A DNA stretch of 59,579 bases from an uncultured Rikenella sp. Its GTDB lineage: Bacteria; Bacteroidota; Bacteroidia; Bacteroidales; Rikenellaceae. Position 1 is the first letter of the stretch, and each line of letters starts with the position of its first letter. Shown here piece after piece: positions 1 to 7,389 of the stretch. The stretch spans positions 1 through 59,579 of the forward strand of contig CAJTNK010000003.1 in assembly GCA_910577885.1 (NCBI GenBank), read 5' to 3'. The notes below the pieces were generated by a model. It saw nothing but the letters and a program-made list of their open reading frames with translations. It was not told the DNA's origin and made no database searches. The position numbers were made by a program, and so were the translations under genes.

Positions 1-30
1 ATAGCGTATGCTAGCTCAAAAGTTTTTGGT

Positions 31-52
31 GCCGCTTTTTCCAAAAAGCGGC
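31..52. other. perfect 10-bp inverted repeat (hairpin)
   Basis: GCCGCTTTTT is followed after two bases by its exact complement. No T-run follows on the + strand, so it is not a clear terminator of a + gene. It could belong to a gene that lies left of the window. Confidence 0.45.
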
Positions 53-159
53 AGTACCCTCCTGCACAAAGAACGTTTGCAGACTTGGCCGAGGCAAAGC
101 GAGGGAAACGAAGGCAGAAGGAGCGGTACCCGCTCGTAGCTAAAGACCCGTGTTCAAAA

Positions 160-191
160 ATTGCGTTTTCAGATTCCGGTTTCTATCTTTG
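160..191 (+). promoter_or_regulatory. Bacteroidota-type promoter for the zinc-ribbon gene
   Basis: A -7 box TATCTTTG (184-191) matches the Bacteroidota consensus TAnnTTTG exactly. About 20 bp upstream lies ATTG (160-163), a near match to the -33 TTTG. The predicted transcript start near 198 leaves an 80-nt leader before the ATG at 279. Confidence 0.5.
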
Positions 192-278
192 CAGGAGAGA
201 GACGAACCATCGTTCTTTCGCGCGGCGCCGGACGAGAGTCTGCAGACGGCACGCACTAACCACTTATACCAACGAGCT

Positions 279-686
279 ATGTTTTGTTCCCATTGTGGCG
301 CGGAACTCCCCTCCACCGCCAACTTTTGCCCGAGCTGCGGCTGTAAGTCCGCCGCCAACACCGAATATCCGGCCACGACGCCTCAGGTCCAGCCGCAACC
401 GATCCTGCAGCAAACTCAGCCGCAGCCGGCTGTCTGTCCGAAGAACTACTTAACCGAATCGATTCTGGTTACGTTGTTCTGCTGTCTGCCGTTCGGCATC
501 GCCGGCATCGTCCAGGCCGGGAAGGTCAGTTCGCTGTTTGCCGCGGGACGGTACCAGGAGGCAGAGGCCGCCGGGCGACAAGCGAAAACCTATGTCAATA
601 TCAGCTTTTATTCCGGGTTGGCATTCGGGTTGATTTATTTCGTGTTCCTGCTCATCGCGGCAGCCAGCGGAATCGAAATCGATTAG
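279..686 (+). CDS. zinc-ribbon CD225/dispanin-like membrane protein
   Basis: This 135-residue protein starts with a zinc ribbon, two CxxC knuckles in MFCSHCG...FCPSCGCK, then a Gln/Pro-rich linker, then a CD225-like pair of membrane segments. The first segment (LTESILVTLFCCLPFGIAG) is followed by IVQAGKVSSLFAAGRYQEAE and a second hydrophobic helix near the C-terminus. The ATG at 279 was chosen over the upstream in-frame ATG because the zinc ribbon begins there and the leader promoter fits. It is followed 9 bp later by a DUF2752 gene, a common pairing in Bacteroidota. The function is unknown; a membrane-sensing or stress role is only a guess. Confidence 0.8.
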   Translation: MFCSHCGAELPSTANFCPSCGCKSAANTEYPATTPQVQPQPILQQTQPQPAVCPKNYLTESILVTLFCCLPFGIAGIVQAGKVSSLFAAGRYQEAEAAGRQAKTYVNISFYSGLAFGLIYFVFLLIAAASGIEID

Positions 687-695
687 ACCGCAAAG

Positions 696-1088
696 ATGCG
701 CAACCTGGGCAGCGGCCGGAGAGCCGTACTGTGGGGCGCAGGTACCGTCGGTTTGCTGCTCCTGCTTTTCCTTTACGGCACTTATGATCCGGAACGGTCG
801 AATCTGTTTCCGAAGTGTCCGTTTTACGCGCTCACGGGGCTGAGATGTCCGGGATGCGGGGCTCAACGGGCCATCCACTCCCTGATCCGCCTCGACATCT
901 CGAGCGCGTGGAGGTACAACGCCTTGTTAGTGGTCATGATTCCGGTCGTTCCGGTGTTGTACCTCGCACAGGCGGGGCGGAACCGATTCCCGCGTTTCTA
1001 TCACGCCCTGTTCGGTCCCCGTTTTACGATCGGCGTTTTGGTCGCCGTGATCCTGTGGTGGATCGTCCGGCTGACCTGCGACATCTGA
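696..1088 (+). CDS. DUF2752 family membrane protein
   Basis: This 130-residue protein has an N-terminal membrane helix, then the DUF2752 signature (CPFYALTGLRCPGCGAQRA at about residues 46-64), then two further hydrophobic segments. The paired cysteines of CPGCG look like a metal or redox site, but no biochemical function is established for the family. It lies 9 bp after the zinc-ribbon/CD225 gene and is probably co-transcribed with it. A strong terminator follows at 1111. Confidence 0.85.
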   Translation: MRNLGSGRRAVLWGAGTVGLLLLLFLYGTYDPERSNLFPKCPFYALTGLRCPGCGAQRAIHSLIRLDISSAWRYNALLVVMIPVVPVLYLAQAGRNRFPRFYHALFGPRFTIGVLVAVILWWIVRLTCDI

Positions 1089-1110
1089 CAACAGGCTAAG
1101 AAACAAATGC

Positions 1111-1154
1111 GAGCGGGTTACAACGTGTGTGTTGTAACCCGCTCTCTTTTTCTT
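1111..1154 (+). terminator. rho-independent terminator
   Basis: A 14-bp perfect stem (GAGCGGGTTACAAC and its complement) with a 6-base loop is followed by TCTTTTTCTT. It closes the two-gene unit ending at 1088. Confidence 0.9.
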
Positions 1155-1253
1155 CGATGCGCCGCCGCGACCGTTCCCGGGCTATCCGCACCGCGATCGG
1201 ACGTTTCCAGCCGCCAATCGCCGCACACAAAAAGGCGGACAGCAGTAGCGTTC

Positions 1254-1496
1254 TCATAGAGAGAGTCTATTTTTTATTCCTGTTCGATCGGATTTCCGGC
1301 CGGGCATGGGGCATACGCCCGCCGACCCAAATACGCGCTGGGCCGCACTATCGGTATCTTCCTGCTGGAAGATCAGGCTTCCGGGGAGTTTCAGGTCCGA
1401 CGCCCCCTCTTTTTCGATCAACAGGACGTTCAGTTCCTTTCCGTCGAAACCGAACACCACGCAATCGATCGACACATGGGCATACATATATTCCAT
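1254..1496 (-). pseudogene. N-terminal fragment of a NUDIX-type protein
   Basis: From the ATG at 1496 the reading frame gives MEYMYAHVSIDCVVFGFDGK, then ELNVLLIEKE and LPGSLI..ED.DSAAQRV. This matches the first 50-60 residues of Bacteroidota NUDIX hydrolase/regulator proteins of about 230 residues. The frame then leaves the family and stops after 80 residues, before any NUDIX box (GX5EX7REUXEEXGU). I read it as a remnant made by deletion. An unrelated 53-codon frame lies just downstream (1254-1095, minus strand) and I do not support it as a gene. Confidence 0.65.
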
Positions 1497-1535
1497 AGGC
1501 CACTCCTCGTAACGGCCCGTGCGGCCGACTCCCTG

Positions 1536-1543
1536 CAAATATA
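1536..1543 (-). promoter_or_regulatory. -7 promoter box upstream of the NUDIX remnant
   Basis: TATATTTG on the minus strand matches TAnnTTTG and lies 40 bp upstream of the NUDIX-fragment ATG. No well-spaced TTTG box was found, so support is partial. Confidence 0.35.
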
Positions 1544-1663
1544 ATGATTTACCCTGCAAAATGCTATCAAACAGCTCGTTAAATCGTTACTTATTGTATA
1601 AAACACACTATTACGGACCCCGCCGGAAACCGGCTGAAAGTCTGATTTCCAGGCCCTAGCCCC

Positions 1664-1699
1664 CGGCGGGTTATTGTACCCGCCGCCACCCTTCTTTTT
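1664..1699 (+). terminator. GC-rich hairpin with T-run in the leader before the JAMM-like lipoprotein
   Basis: CGGCGGGT, six bases, then ACCCGCCG (1664-1685) forms a perfect stem and is followed a few bases later by seven T residues (1692-1699). It sits upstream of the promoter-like element at 1724, so it may insulate the gene from upstream transcription. Confidence 0.4.
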
Positions 1700-1723
1700 T
1701 TGCCGAAAAAATCAGTGAAAAGG

Positions 1724-1755
1724 GTTGGACCGCCGGTTGTTTTTTCGTACATTTA
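1724..1755 (+). promoter_or_regulatory. probable promoter of the JAMM-like lipoprotein gene
   Basis: GTTG (1724-1727), a 20-bp gap, then TACATTTA (1748-1755), one mismatch from TAnnTTTG. The spacing is right for a Bacteroidota promoter, and the gene starts at 1813. Confidence 0.35.
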
Positions 1756-1812
1756 TGTCGTGTTTTGCGTGAATTTAAGTGGGATGGAGCTATTCACTAA
1801 ATTTATCGCAGT

Positions 1813-3432
1813 ATGAAACACAAACTACTTTTGTACGGCTTGTCGGCCGCTGTGGCGGGGACCATCATCTGGGCCTGCCAGCGCGAACGGATCGGGGGAG
1901 AAGATCCCGGAGCCGTCGAACCGACCCTGACGGTGGCCGAGGCCCGGGACTTCTTCGAGTACCAGTACGCGGAGACGCTGCCTTACCGCACCAAACTCTC
2001 GGCCGATCGGCCGACGGGCCTGATGCCGGGCGACTTTACCCCGCTGTGGGACAAGGCGCGCATCGGGGCCAACCGGGAGATGGACGGCGCCGACGTGCCG
2101 ATCGATCCACGGTTCGTCTTCGTGGCCGTGTTCGACCGGCTGAACGAACGGGGCGACACCGTTCGCCAACGGGTGGAGGCTACCCAAAAGCTGGTGGTGA
2201 AGAAATGGAGGGAGACCGAGGAATACGAAGCGTTCTGCTACATCGCCACGATCGTTCCGACCCCGGAGCACTATGCCCGGCAAAAAAACATCGAGAAAGA
2301 GTTCCGGTATGCGGGCTCCAAGGGTCGTTTCTCGGGGTTCGTGTTCTATCAGACGTTGCGGGGCGAGCTGGTGGCGGCGACGAGCTACCGGGAGGGTCAG
2401 CCGACGCGCCACGCCTATTTCCCGCAGATCACACCGGAGAATGCGGACAGCGTGGCCACGGTAATGGACGATCTGACAGGGCCGGTTTCGATTCAGGGCC
2501 TGTCAGCCCGGTTCAAGGGCGATCAGGAGGACCCCTTGATTGCCGACGAGGTCACTGTGACAGCTTCGCAAAACAGGCCTTGGCATATTACGATTACCAT
2601 CCAGCCGTCTCGTCCGACGGGTCTGCCGAATCCTAATCCGATCGATCTGCCGCCCTATCGCACCCCGATAATCAACTCAGGCGGAGGAGGAGGCGGAGTC
2701 GGTACCACGACTACGACGCAAGGGAAACCGACTCAGTTTAAAGACGACTGTAGCGGAAATAAGTCGGAAGTCAAGACCGCGGCAAATAACTTGTATGGTA
2801 TCATGAAACAGCTTCCATCATCCTATTATGGCTCTCCAACCTATAACGATTTTTTACAAACCGTAAAAAATAATCCAACGGTTGAACATGCCATGGTAAT
2901 GAAAACTTTTTTCGAGTCAAATGATACTTATTTTGGAAACATTTGTTCCGCTGAGGGGCCGAATGATTTTATTACAGTTGAAAACAGTGATAAAAACATC
3001 GCTATCATTCACAGTCATCCAACAGGGCATCCGACACCGCCGTCTCCTTCGGATGCAGTGGAACTGGGACTGCAATTAGCCGAAGGGAATAACAATCTTC
3101 AAGCTAATTATGTGGTCGTCGGAGATATTGTATATTGCTTGCAAGTTACAGATCCGGCCAAAGCGAAGGCATTCGCGGCAGCTAATCCGATTCCGAAAGG
3201 AACTTCCATGTTTGCCGAAGATACGCCAGCAGGAGGATATTGGGAAACAGGAGCTATCCGAATGGGCGCATTAAAAGAATATGATCGAGATTGTGCGACG
3301 ATGGCTTATGTATTGAGTCGGGCCGATGCCGGAATTATGCTTTTGCGCAAGACAAAAAATCAGACTACTTTCGAGGCATTGGGGGTAGCAAAAGACGCCA
3401 AAAACAACTATTATCCGACCCGGTGCCAATAA
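1813..3432 (+). CDS. lipoprotein with glycine linker and C-terminal JAMM-like metallopeptidase domain
   Basis: This 539-residue protein has a signal peptide ending in a lipobox-like IIWAC (Cys22). A conserved-looking extracytoplasmic region (about 30-285) carries LMPGDFTPLWDKA and VPIDPRFVFVAVFDRL. A Gly6/Thr5 linker follows at about 290-305, and then a separate C-terminal domain. That domain holds H400-S-H402-P...S411-P-S-D414, close to the JAMM/MPN zinc motif HxHx7-8SxxD found in RadC and JAB proteins. The part after the linker is visibly AT-richer than the N-terminal part, as if it were a swapped tip. Two tandem secreted paralogues follow directly. A peptidase effector tip is my inference; no cleavage target can be read. 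Confidence 0.7.
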   Translation: MKHKLLLYGLSAAVAGTIIWACQRERIGGEDPGAVEPTLTVAEARDFFEYQYAETLPYRTKLSADRPTGLMPGDFTPLWDKARIGANREMDGADVPIDPRFVFVAVFDRLNERGDTVRQRVEATQKLVVKKWRETEEYEAFCYIATIVPTPEHYARQKNIEKEFRYAGSKGRFSGFVFYQTLRGELVAATSYREGQPTRHAYFPQITPENADSVATVMDDLTGPVSIQGLSARFKGDQEDPLIADEVTVTASQNRPWHITITIQPSRPTGLPNPNPIDLPPYRTPIINSGGGGGGVGTTTTTQGKPTQFKDDCSGNKSEVKTAANNLYGIMKQLPSSYYGSPTYNDFLQTVKNNPTVEHAMVMKTFFESNDTYFGNICSAEGPNDFITVENSDKNIAIIHSHPTGHPTPPSPSDAVELGLQLAEGNNNLQANYVVVGDIVYCLQVTDPAKAKAFAAANPIPKGTSMFAEDTPAGGYWETGAIRMGALKEYDRDCATMAYVLSRADAGIMLLRKTKNQTTFEALGVAKDAKNNYYPTRCQ

Positions 3433-3457
3433 TGTAACACGTTTAAAGTTTCACACC

Positions 3458-3943
3458 ATGAAAAGATTTATTATTTCAATCCTGTTAACAGTATTGACAG
3501 GAACCGCGGTTCAGGCACAACAGAAAGTGAACTTGTCCGACTGCGGTGGAGATACTGTTCTTTTCCTTCGGAAAGCATTCGACGACCGCAAGGCGGAATT
3601 CGTCGGACAGCCGTTCTCCAAAGTATTGGACGAATGGAAAGCACAACTGCCGGTTGGACAACTCGTTTTTGGTGATACAGGAAGTTGGCCGACCAAAGCC
3701 GAAGAAAGATACTTGGTTAGGTCTGCTTCTTTGTATTATAATACGGAACAGGAAACAAATTCAAGAGGAACAAGGCATGAATCGTATTACAGATTAAGTA
3801 TTTCTTTCGTTCCTCCTTTTCCGTATCAGATTATGGAATTTTGGAGAATACAAGAGGAAGAAAATTCCCAGTTGGGACCTCAGCTTTATGAAAAGTTAAA
3901 GAACTATATCGTCAAAAACATCACTGTATGTGAGATGAAATAA
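3458..3943 (+). CDS. small secreted protein, tandem paralogue 1
   Basis: This 161-residue protein has a cleavable signal peptide (MKRFIISILLTVLTGTAVQA, then QQ). The mature part starts with LSDCGGDTV and contains FVGQPFSKVLDEWKAQLPVG and FGDTGSWPTK. It is about 60-70% identical by eye to the next gene. I do not recognise a named family. It starts 25 bp after the JAMM-like lipoprotein and shares its low GC, so the genes probably moved together. A periplasmic immunity or partner role is possible but unproven. Confidence 0.75.
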   Translation: MKRFIISILLTVLTGTAVQAQQKVNLSDCGGDTVLFLRKAFDDRKAEFVGQPFSKVLDEWKAQLPVGQLVFGDTGSWPTKAEERYLVRSASLYYNTEQETNSRGTRHESYYRLSISFVPPFPYQIMEFWRIQEEENSQLGPQLYEKLKNYIVKNITVCEMK

Positions 3944-3956
3944 TAGTTTAGATTTT

Positions 3957-4010
3957 CCCCGGCGCCGTTCGTAGACCCATCCCACTTCTTGAACGGCGAC
4001 GGGGATTTTT
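3957..4010 (+). terminator. terminator of paralogue 1 (duplicated copy A)
   Basis: CCCCGGCGCCGTTCG pairs with GAACGGCGACGGGG across a 19-base loop and is followed by ATTTTTC. Almost the same hairpin recurs after the second paralogue (4537-4593), so the terminator was duplicated with the gene. Confidence 0.75.
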
Positions 4011-4026
4011 CGTAAATTCAAAAGCC

Positions 4027-4515
4027 ATGAAACGCCTGTTAATTTTACTGTTGTTTGCCGTCTTTGCCGCCACCGCAGCTCAGGCTCAGCAAAAAACAAC
4101 CCTGGCCGAGTGCGGCGGAGATACCGTGATCTACGTCAAAAAAAACTTTGTGGAGGGGAAAGCCCGATTTATCGGGCAGCCGTTCGCCAATGTATTGGAC
4201 GAATGGAAAGCACAGTTACCGGTCGGTTGGCTGCTTTTTAGTGATACGGGAGACTGGCCGACCAAAGAAGAAGAAAAATACTTGGTTAAGTCTGCTTCTT
4301 TATACTATGAGAAAGAAGAAGAGATTAATTTAAAAAGAATACAACATGAACCCTATTACATATTACTTGTTACTTTTGTCCCGCCTTTGCGGTATCAGAG
4401 TTTGGAATTCTATCAGTTACAAGATGAAGAGAACTTACCGTTAGGACCGCAACTCTATGAAAAGTTGAAAGACTATGTTGTTAAAGACATCAAAGTATTC
4501 GAGATGAAACTTTAA
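4027..4515 (+). CDS. small secreted protein, tandem paralogue 2
   Basis: This 162-residue protein has a signal peptide (MKRLLILLLFAVFAATAAQA, then QQ). It shares CGGDTV, GQPF..VLDEWKAQLPVG, DTG.WPTK, YLVKSASLYY, LGPQLYEKL and a C-terminal V..MK with the preceding gene. The acidic and lysine-rich stretch before the last third differs most. The gene plus terminator unit (4027-4593) parallels 3458-4010, so this is a tandem duplication. The function is unknown. Confidence 0.75.
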   Translation: MKRLLILLLFAVFAATAAQAQQKTTLAECGGDTVIYVKKNFVEGKARFIGQPFANVLDEWKAQLPVGWLLFSDTGDWPTKEEEKYLVKSASLYYEKEEEINLKRIQHEPYYILLVTFVPPLRYQSLEFYQLQDEENLPLGPQLYEKLKDYVVKDIKVFEMKL

Positions 4516-4536
4516 TGAAATAGTTAGTTAACCTTT

Positions 4537-4593
4537 CCCCGTCGCCGTTCGCAGCCCCATCCATCCCACCTCCGAACGGCAACGGGGATTTTT
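4537..4593 (+). terminator. terminator of paralogue 2 (duplicated copy B)
   Basis: CCCCGTCGCCGTTCG pairs with CGAACGGCAACGGGG, then ATTTTTC. The loop (CAGCCCCATCCATCCCACCTC) resembles that of copy A (TAGACCCATCCCACTTCTT). Confidence 0.75.
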
Positions 4594-4620
4594 CGTAAAT
4601 TTACGTAAATATTTACGAGC

Positions 4621-5310
4621 ATGTCTATTCCGAAACTGATTCATTTCTGCTGGCTCAGCGGAGAGGAACGGCCGTTGAAAGTCGAACGGTGTATGGCCTC
4701 GTGGAAGCGCCATTTGATCGATTATGAAATTGCGATCTGGGATCAGGAGAGTTTCGACATAGAGTCGGTGCCTTATGTCCGGGAGGCTTGTGCGGCACGG
4801 CGTTGGGCCTTTGCGGCCGATTATATCCGGCTGTGGGCTTTGTACCATTACGGAGGAATTTATCTCGATTCGGACGTCTTTGTCCATCGGTCGCTCGATC
4901 CGTTTTTGGAGCATCGCTGTTTCTCTTCCAAGGAGTTTCACACACGGATGTTCTATGATTCGCTGAAGCGGGAGGACGATTTGAATGATACCGAAGGATT
5001 GGGCATCGAAGCAGCCGTAATCGGGGCGGAGAAGGGACATCCGTTCATCAAAGCCTGTCTCGACCATTACGAGGGACTCCATTTTTGCGACGATCGGGAC
5101 TATATCGGAACGGTGATGTTGCCGCGCATCATGACCCACATTGCGTTCGACCGGTTCGGCTATCGCTACGATCCGGTCTATCAAGTCCTCGAAGAGGGAA
5201 TCGTACTCTATCCGCCGGATGTGCTTTCCCGGCCGGGACCGGACAGTTTGATCAAGTACGCTTCGCATCTCTGTTTTCAGAGTTGGCGGGCCGACTGGGA
5301 CGAGGAATAG
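4621..5310 (+). CDS. GT32-type glycosyltransferase (DXD sugar-binding)
   Basis: This 229-residue protein opens with IPKLIHFCWLSGEERPLKV, the usual start of OCH1/Gly_transf_sug (GT32) enzymes. It continues with CMASWKRHL, AADYIRLWALYHYGGIYLDS and the DxD metal site at D83/D85. A later acidic region and FDRFGYRYDPVY complete a normal single-domain length. No signal peptide or membrane segment is seen, so it should act in the cytoplasm. It converges on the second GT32 gene with an 18-bp gap and lies at the edge of the peptide locus. Glycosylation of the peptide or of a surface glycan are both possible. Confidence 0.8.
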   Translation: MSIPKLIHFCWLSGEERPLKVERCMASWKRHLIDYEIAIWDQESFDIESVPYVREACAARRWAFAADYIRLWALYHYGGIYLDSDVFVHRSLDPFLEHRCFSSKEFHTRMFYDSLKREDDLNDTEGLGIEAAVIGAEKGHPFIKACLDHYEGLHFCDDRDYIGTVMLPRIMTHIAFDRFGYRYDPVYQVLEEGIVLYPPDVLSRPGPDSLIKYASHLCFQSWRADWDEE

Positions 5311-5328
5311 CTCCTCCTCTTCTTTCCT

Positions 5329-6867
5329 CTACCAGGAGTTCAGAAAGTAGTGCAGTGCGAATGCGTGATTGAGTTTGTAGCGGATAAACTCGGTCGTTTT
5401 GTTCGATACGGCCAGTCGAACCTCTTTCGGAGTCAGCGGCATGAAGAGTTGGGCGGGCAAAAGAGTGATCTCTTTTTTGCGGACGGCCGATTCATAAACT
5501 CGTGTAAGCATCAGGGGGCCGGTCGTCTCGAGGACGAATTTCCAGGTCTCCAAGTGCGCCATACCGTCGAGGTCCAGACTCTTCATCTCATCGATAATAC
5601 GGGCCATAAACCGGCTGCCCAGTGCGGCGGCCATCAAGGCATTGCTCAAGATCTGCGACAGGCCGTAGCACTTGGCGTTCAAGGCCGGTTCGACGGCGAG
5701 GCAACAACTGCGCCCGTTCAACACCGGGTCGAACGATCGGAAACATTCGTAATCCAAATCGACATACATCCCCCCGATGTGGTACAGAATGAGATACCGC
5801 ACGGCGTCCCATCGCTGCACATCGTGCGGGAAAGCCCGATAGTAAGGTTCGAAATCGGGGCAGACCGTGTGTACGAATTCTTCCATTTGCTGCCGATCCC
5901 AGAAGCGTTGTTCCCACCCGGGGTGATGTTCTTTCCAGGTTGCGGCCAGGGTCAGCAGATTCTCCGGGATGCCGTTCGGATAGTCGCAGACGTGGTGGAT
6001 GATTTTCGGAATTCTCGGCGGTTGCCCCGCTTTTTCGAGACACTCTTCCAGAAAATCGATTCCTGCAGCATCTTCGAACAGGCGTTTATAGGGAGTTTGC
6101 ATCTTGAATTCAACCTCTGGCAAGGCGGATTCCGGTTCTTCGACCATAAACAAGGGATGAACGACAGCATCCATACCGGTCGACAAGTGTGCGAGCAGTG
6201 GAACAACAGGAACGACGCACAACCGGTTGTCGATCAATGAAACATATTCGCATTGTGCCGCCTCGGGCAGATCTTTGCCCGTCGAGGCTGCCGCCCAATA
6301 AGGGGCAAACTCCCGATAGGCAGGCAGCCTCTCCAGTAATTTACTCGTTTTGAAGTCCCGGAAAGTCCGGAGTCGGAGGTCGAAATCCAGCCAAGTCCGT
6401 CTCCAGCTGGCGTAAAACGAGGTGTCGGGTACATGGCTGAAGGTATAGGAAGCCTGCCCGTCCGGTGGATCGCTTCGCAGAATCCGTCCGCAACAGATCT
6501 GTCCGATTCGCTCGTCCGTCCGGTATTTTTCAAGCAGTTCAGCGCAAAAATCGAAAAAGCCGACCGATGGCAGGCAGCCCCAGTTACTGGCGAGATTGAG
6601 CACGATTCCCGCCTCCTCCCGCTGGAAAAACCATCGGTTGGCCGCGATGAGCGGTCGGGCAGCTCTTCGGGCTTGCGATTCTTGTTTGAAGTTCAGGCTG
6701 CAAGGCCACGCGATGTGCTGTTGTACGGTCTCTTTCTGTAGACCGCATGAGTAGACGTACAGGCTTTCCGGTCGGATCGCAGCCAGCAGCTCGAAAGCTT
6801 GCGTCGGCCATGAAACCCGGTCGGAGAGGATCAGCAGAATCGGAATTCGGGGATTGTAGGATAACAT
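5329..6867 (-). CDS. two-domain glycosyltransferase (novel N-domain plus GT32)
   Basis: This 512-residue protein has two parts. Residues 1-270 resemble the HlpA-like/GT2-like sugar-nucleotide fold (PRIPILLILSDRVSWPTQAF, ASNWGCLPSVGFFDFCAELL), with weak motif support. Residues 280-512 are a clear GT32 domain: IPKIIHHVCDYPNGIPENL, WDAVRYLILYHIGGMYVDLD with the DxD near residue 370, then AVEPALNAKCYGLSQILSNA. It is the third gene of a minus-strand unit, 12 bp after the short HlyD gene and behind the C39 exporter. That position suggests it works on the exported peptide or on export-linked glycan. The fusion could be one bifunctional enzyme. Confidence 0.75.
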   Translation of the reverse strand: MLSYNPRIPILLILSDRVSWPTQAFELLAAIRPESLYVYSCGLQKETVQQHIAWPCSLNFKQESQARRAARPLIAANRWFFQREEAGIVLNLASNWGCLPSVGFFDFCAELLEKYRTDERIGQICCGRILRSDPPDGQASYTFSHVPDTSFYASWRRTWLDFDLRLRTFRDFKTSKLLERLPAYREFAPYWAAASTGKDLPEAAQCEYVSLIDNRLCVVPVVPLLAHLSTGMDAVVHPLFMVEEPESALPEVEFKMQTPYKRLFEDAAGIDFLEECLEKAGQPPRIPKIIHHVCDYPNGIPENLLTLAATWKEHHPGWEQRFWDRQQMEEFVHTVCPDFEPYYRAFPHDVQRWDAVRYLILYHIGGMYVDLDYECFRSFDPVLNGRSCCLAVEPALNAKCYGLSQILSNALMAAALGSRFMARIIDEMKSLDLDGMAHLETWKFVLETTGPLMLTRVYESAVRKKEITLLPAQLFMPLTPKEVRLAVSNKTTEFIRYKLNHAFALHYFLNSW

Positions 6868-6879
6868 AGGGCAGGTAGT

Positions 6880-7383
6880 TTAATGATTAAACGGATTGAC
6901 CAACCGTTCGATCAAACGCGGATTGGCGATGATGATCTCCGCCGTTCCGTCCATCTGCGGAATCGGGCGTACTACCCTCCCCCGCTGCGATGTCCGTAAG
7001 CCGTCCGGCAAGGAAATCCGTATCCGATACCGCCCGATCTCTCCCGCCACGGGCGAGAGCTGTTCGACCCGTCCGCACAGGAGACCGTATTCGGCAGCCG
7101 GATAGGCGTGGAGTCTGATCCGGACCGGTTGCCCGATCTCGACTTTGCCCAGATTATGCGATGAGACGGCCATACGACCGACGAATCCCCCCTCTTCCTC
7201 CGCGTCCCGCTCGATCACCACCGGTCCGGCAATGGTCTGCGGATAACGAATGAAAAAGCCGATTCCCAAAATAATCAGGAATATGAAAAACAGGCAGGCC
7301 AGCCCCCAGCGCACCAGCCGGGAGGGCATCCGACCCATGATCTCCTGGGCCTCTTCGCTGTAAAATGTATTCGGTTGCGGCAT
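6880..7383 (-). CDS. very short HlyD-family membrane fusion protein
   Basis: This 167-residue protein has a cytoplasmic N-terminus (FYSEEAQEIMGRMPSRLVRW), one membrane helix at about 30-50, then RYPQTIAGPVVIERD and directly the distal beta domain: GKVEIGQPVRIRLHAYPAAE, LPDGLRTS, GTAEIIIANPRLIERL. These are the two ends of the roughly 430-residue HlyD proteins that partner Bacteroidota C39 exporters. The whole coiled-coil hairpin and most of the lipoyl part, about 250 residues, are missing with the frame intact. ATG 7383 was chosen because a GGGAGAA lies just upstream inside the exporter gene and the longer frame would start on TTG. Confidence 0.8.
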   Translation of the reverse strand: MPQPNTFYSEEAQEIMGRMPSRLVRWGLACLFFIFLIILGIGFFIRYPQTIAGPVVIERDAEEEGGFVGRMAVSSHNLGKVEIGQPVRIRLHAYPAAEYGLLCGRVEQLSPVAGEIGRYRIRISLPDGLRTSQRGRVVRPIPQMDGTAEIIIANPRLIERLVNPFNH

Positions 7384-7389
7384 ATGCAA

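Noticed and set aside
1095..1256. 53-codon minus-strand frame starting MRTLLLSAFLCAAIG
   Set aside because: It looks like a signal peptide at first, but then runs into Arg-rich text across the terminator at 1111-1154.
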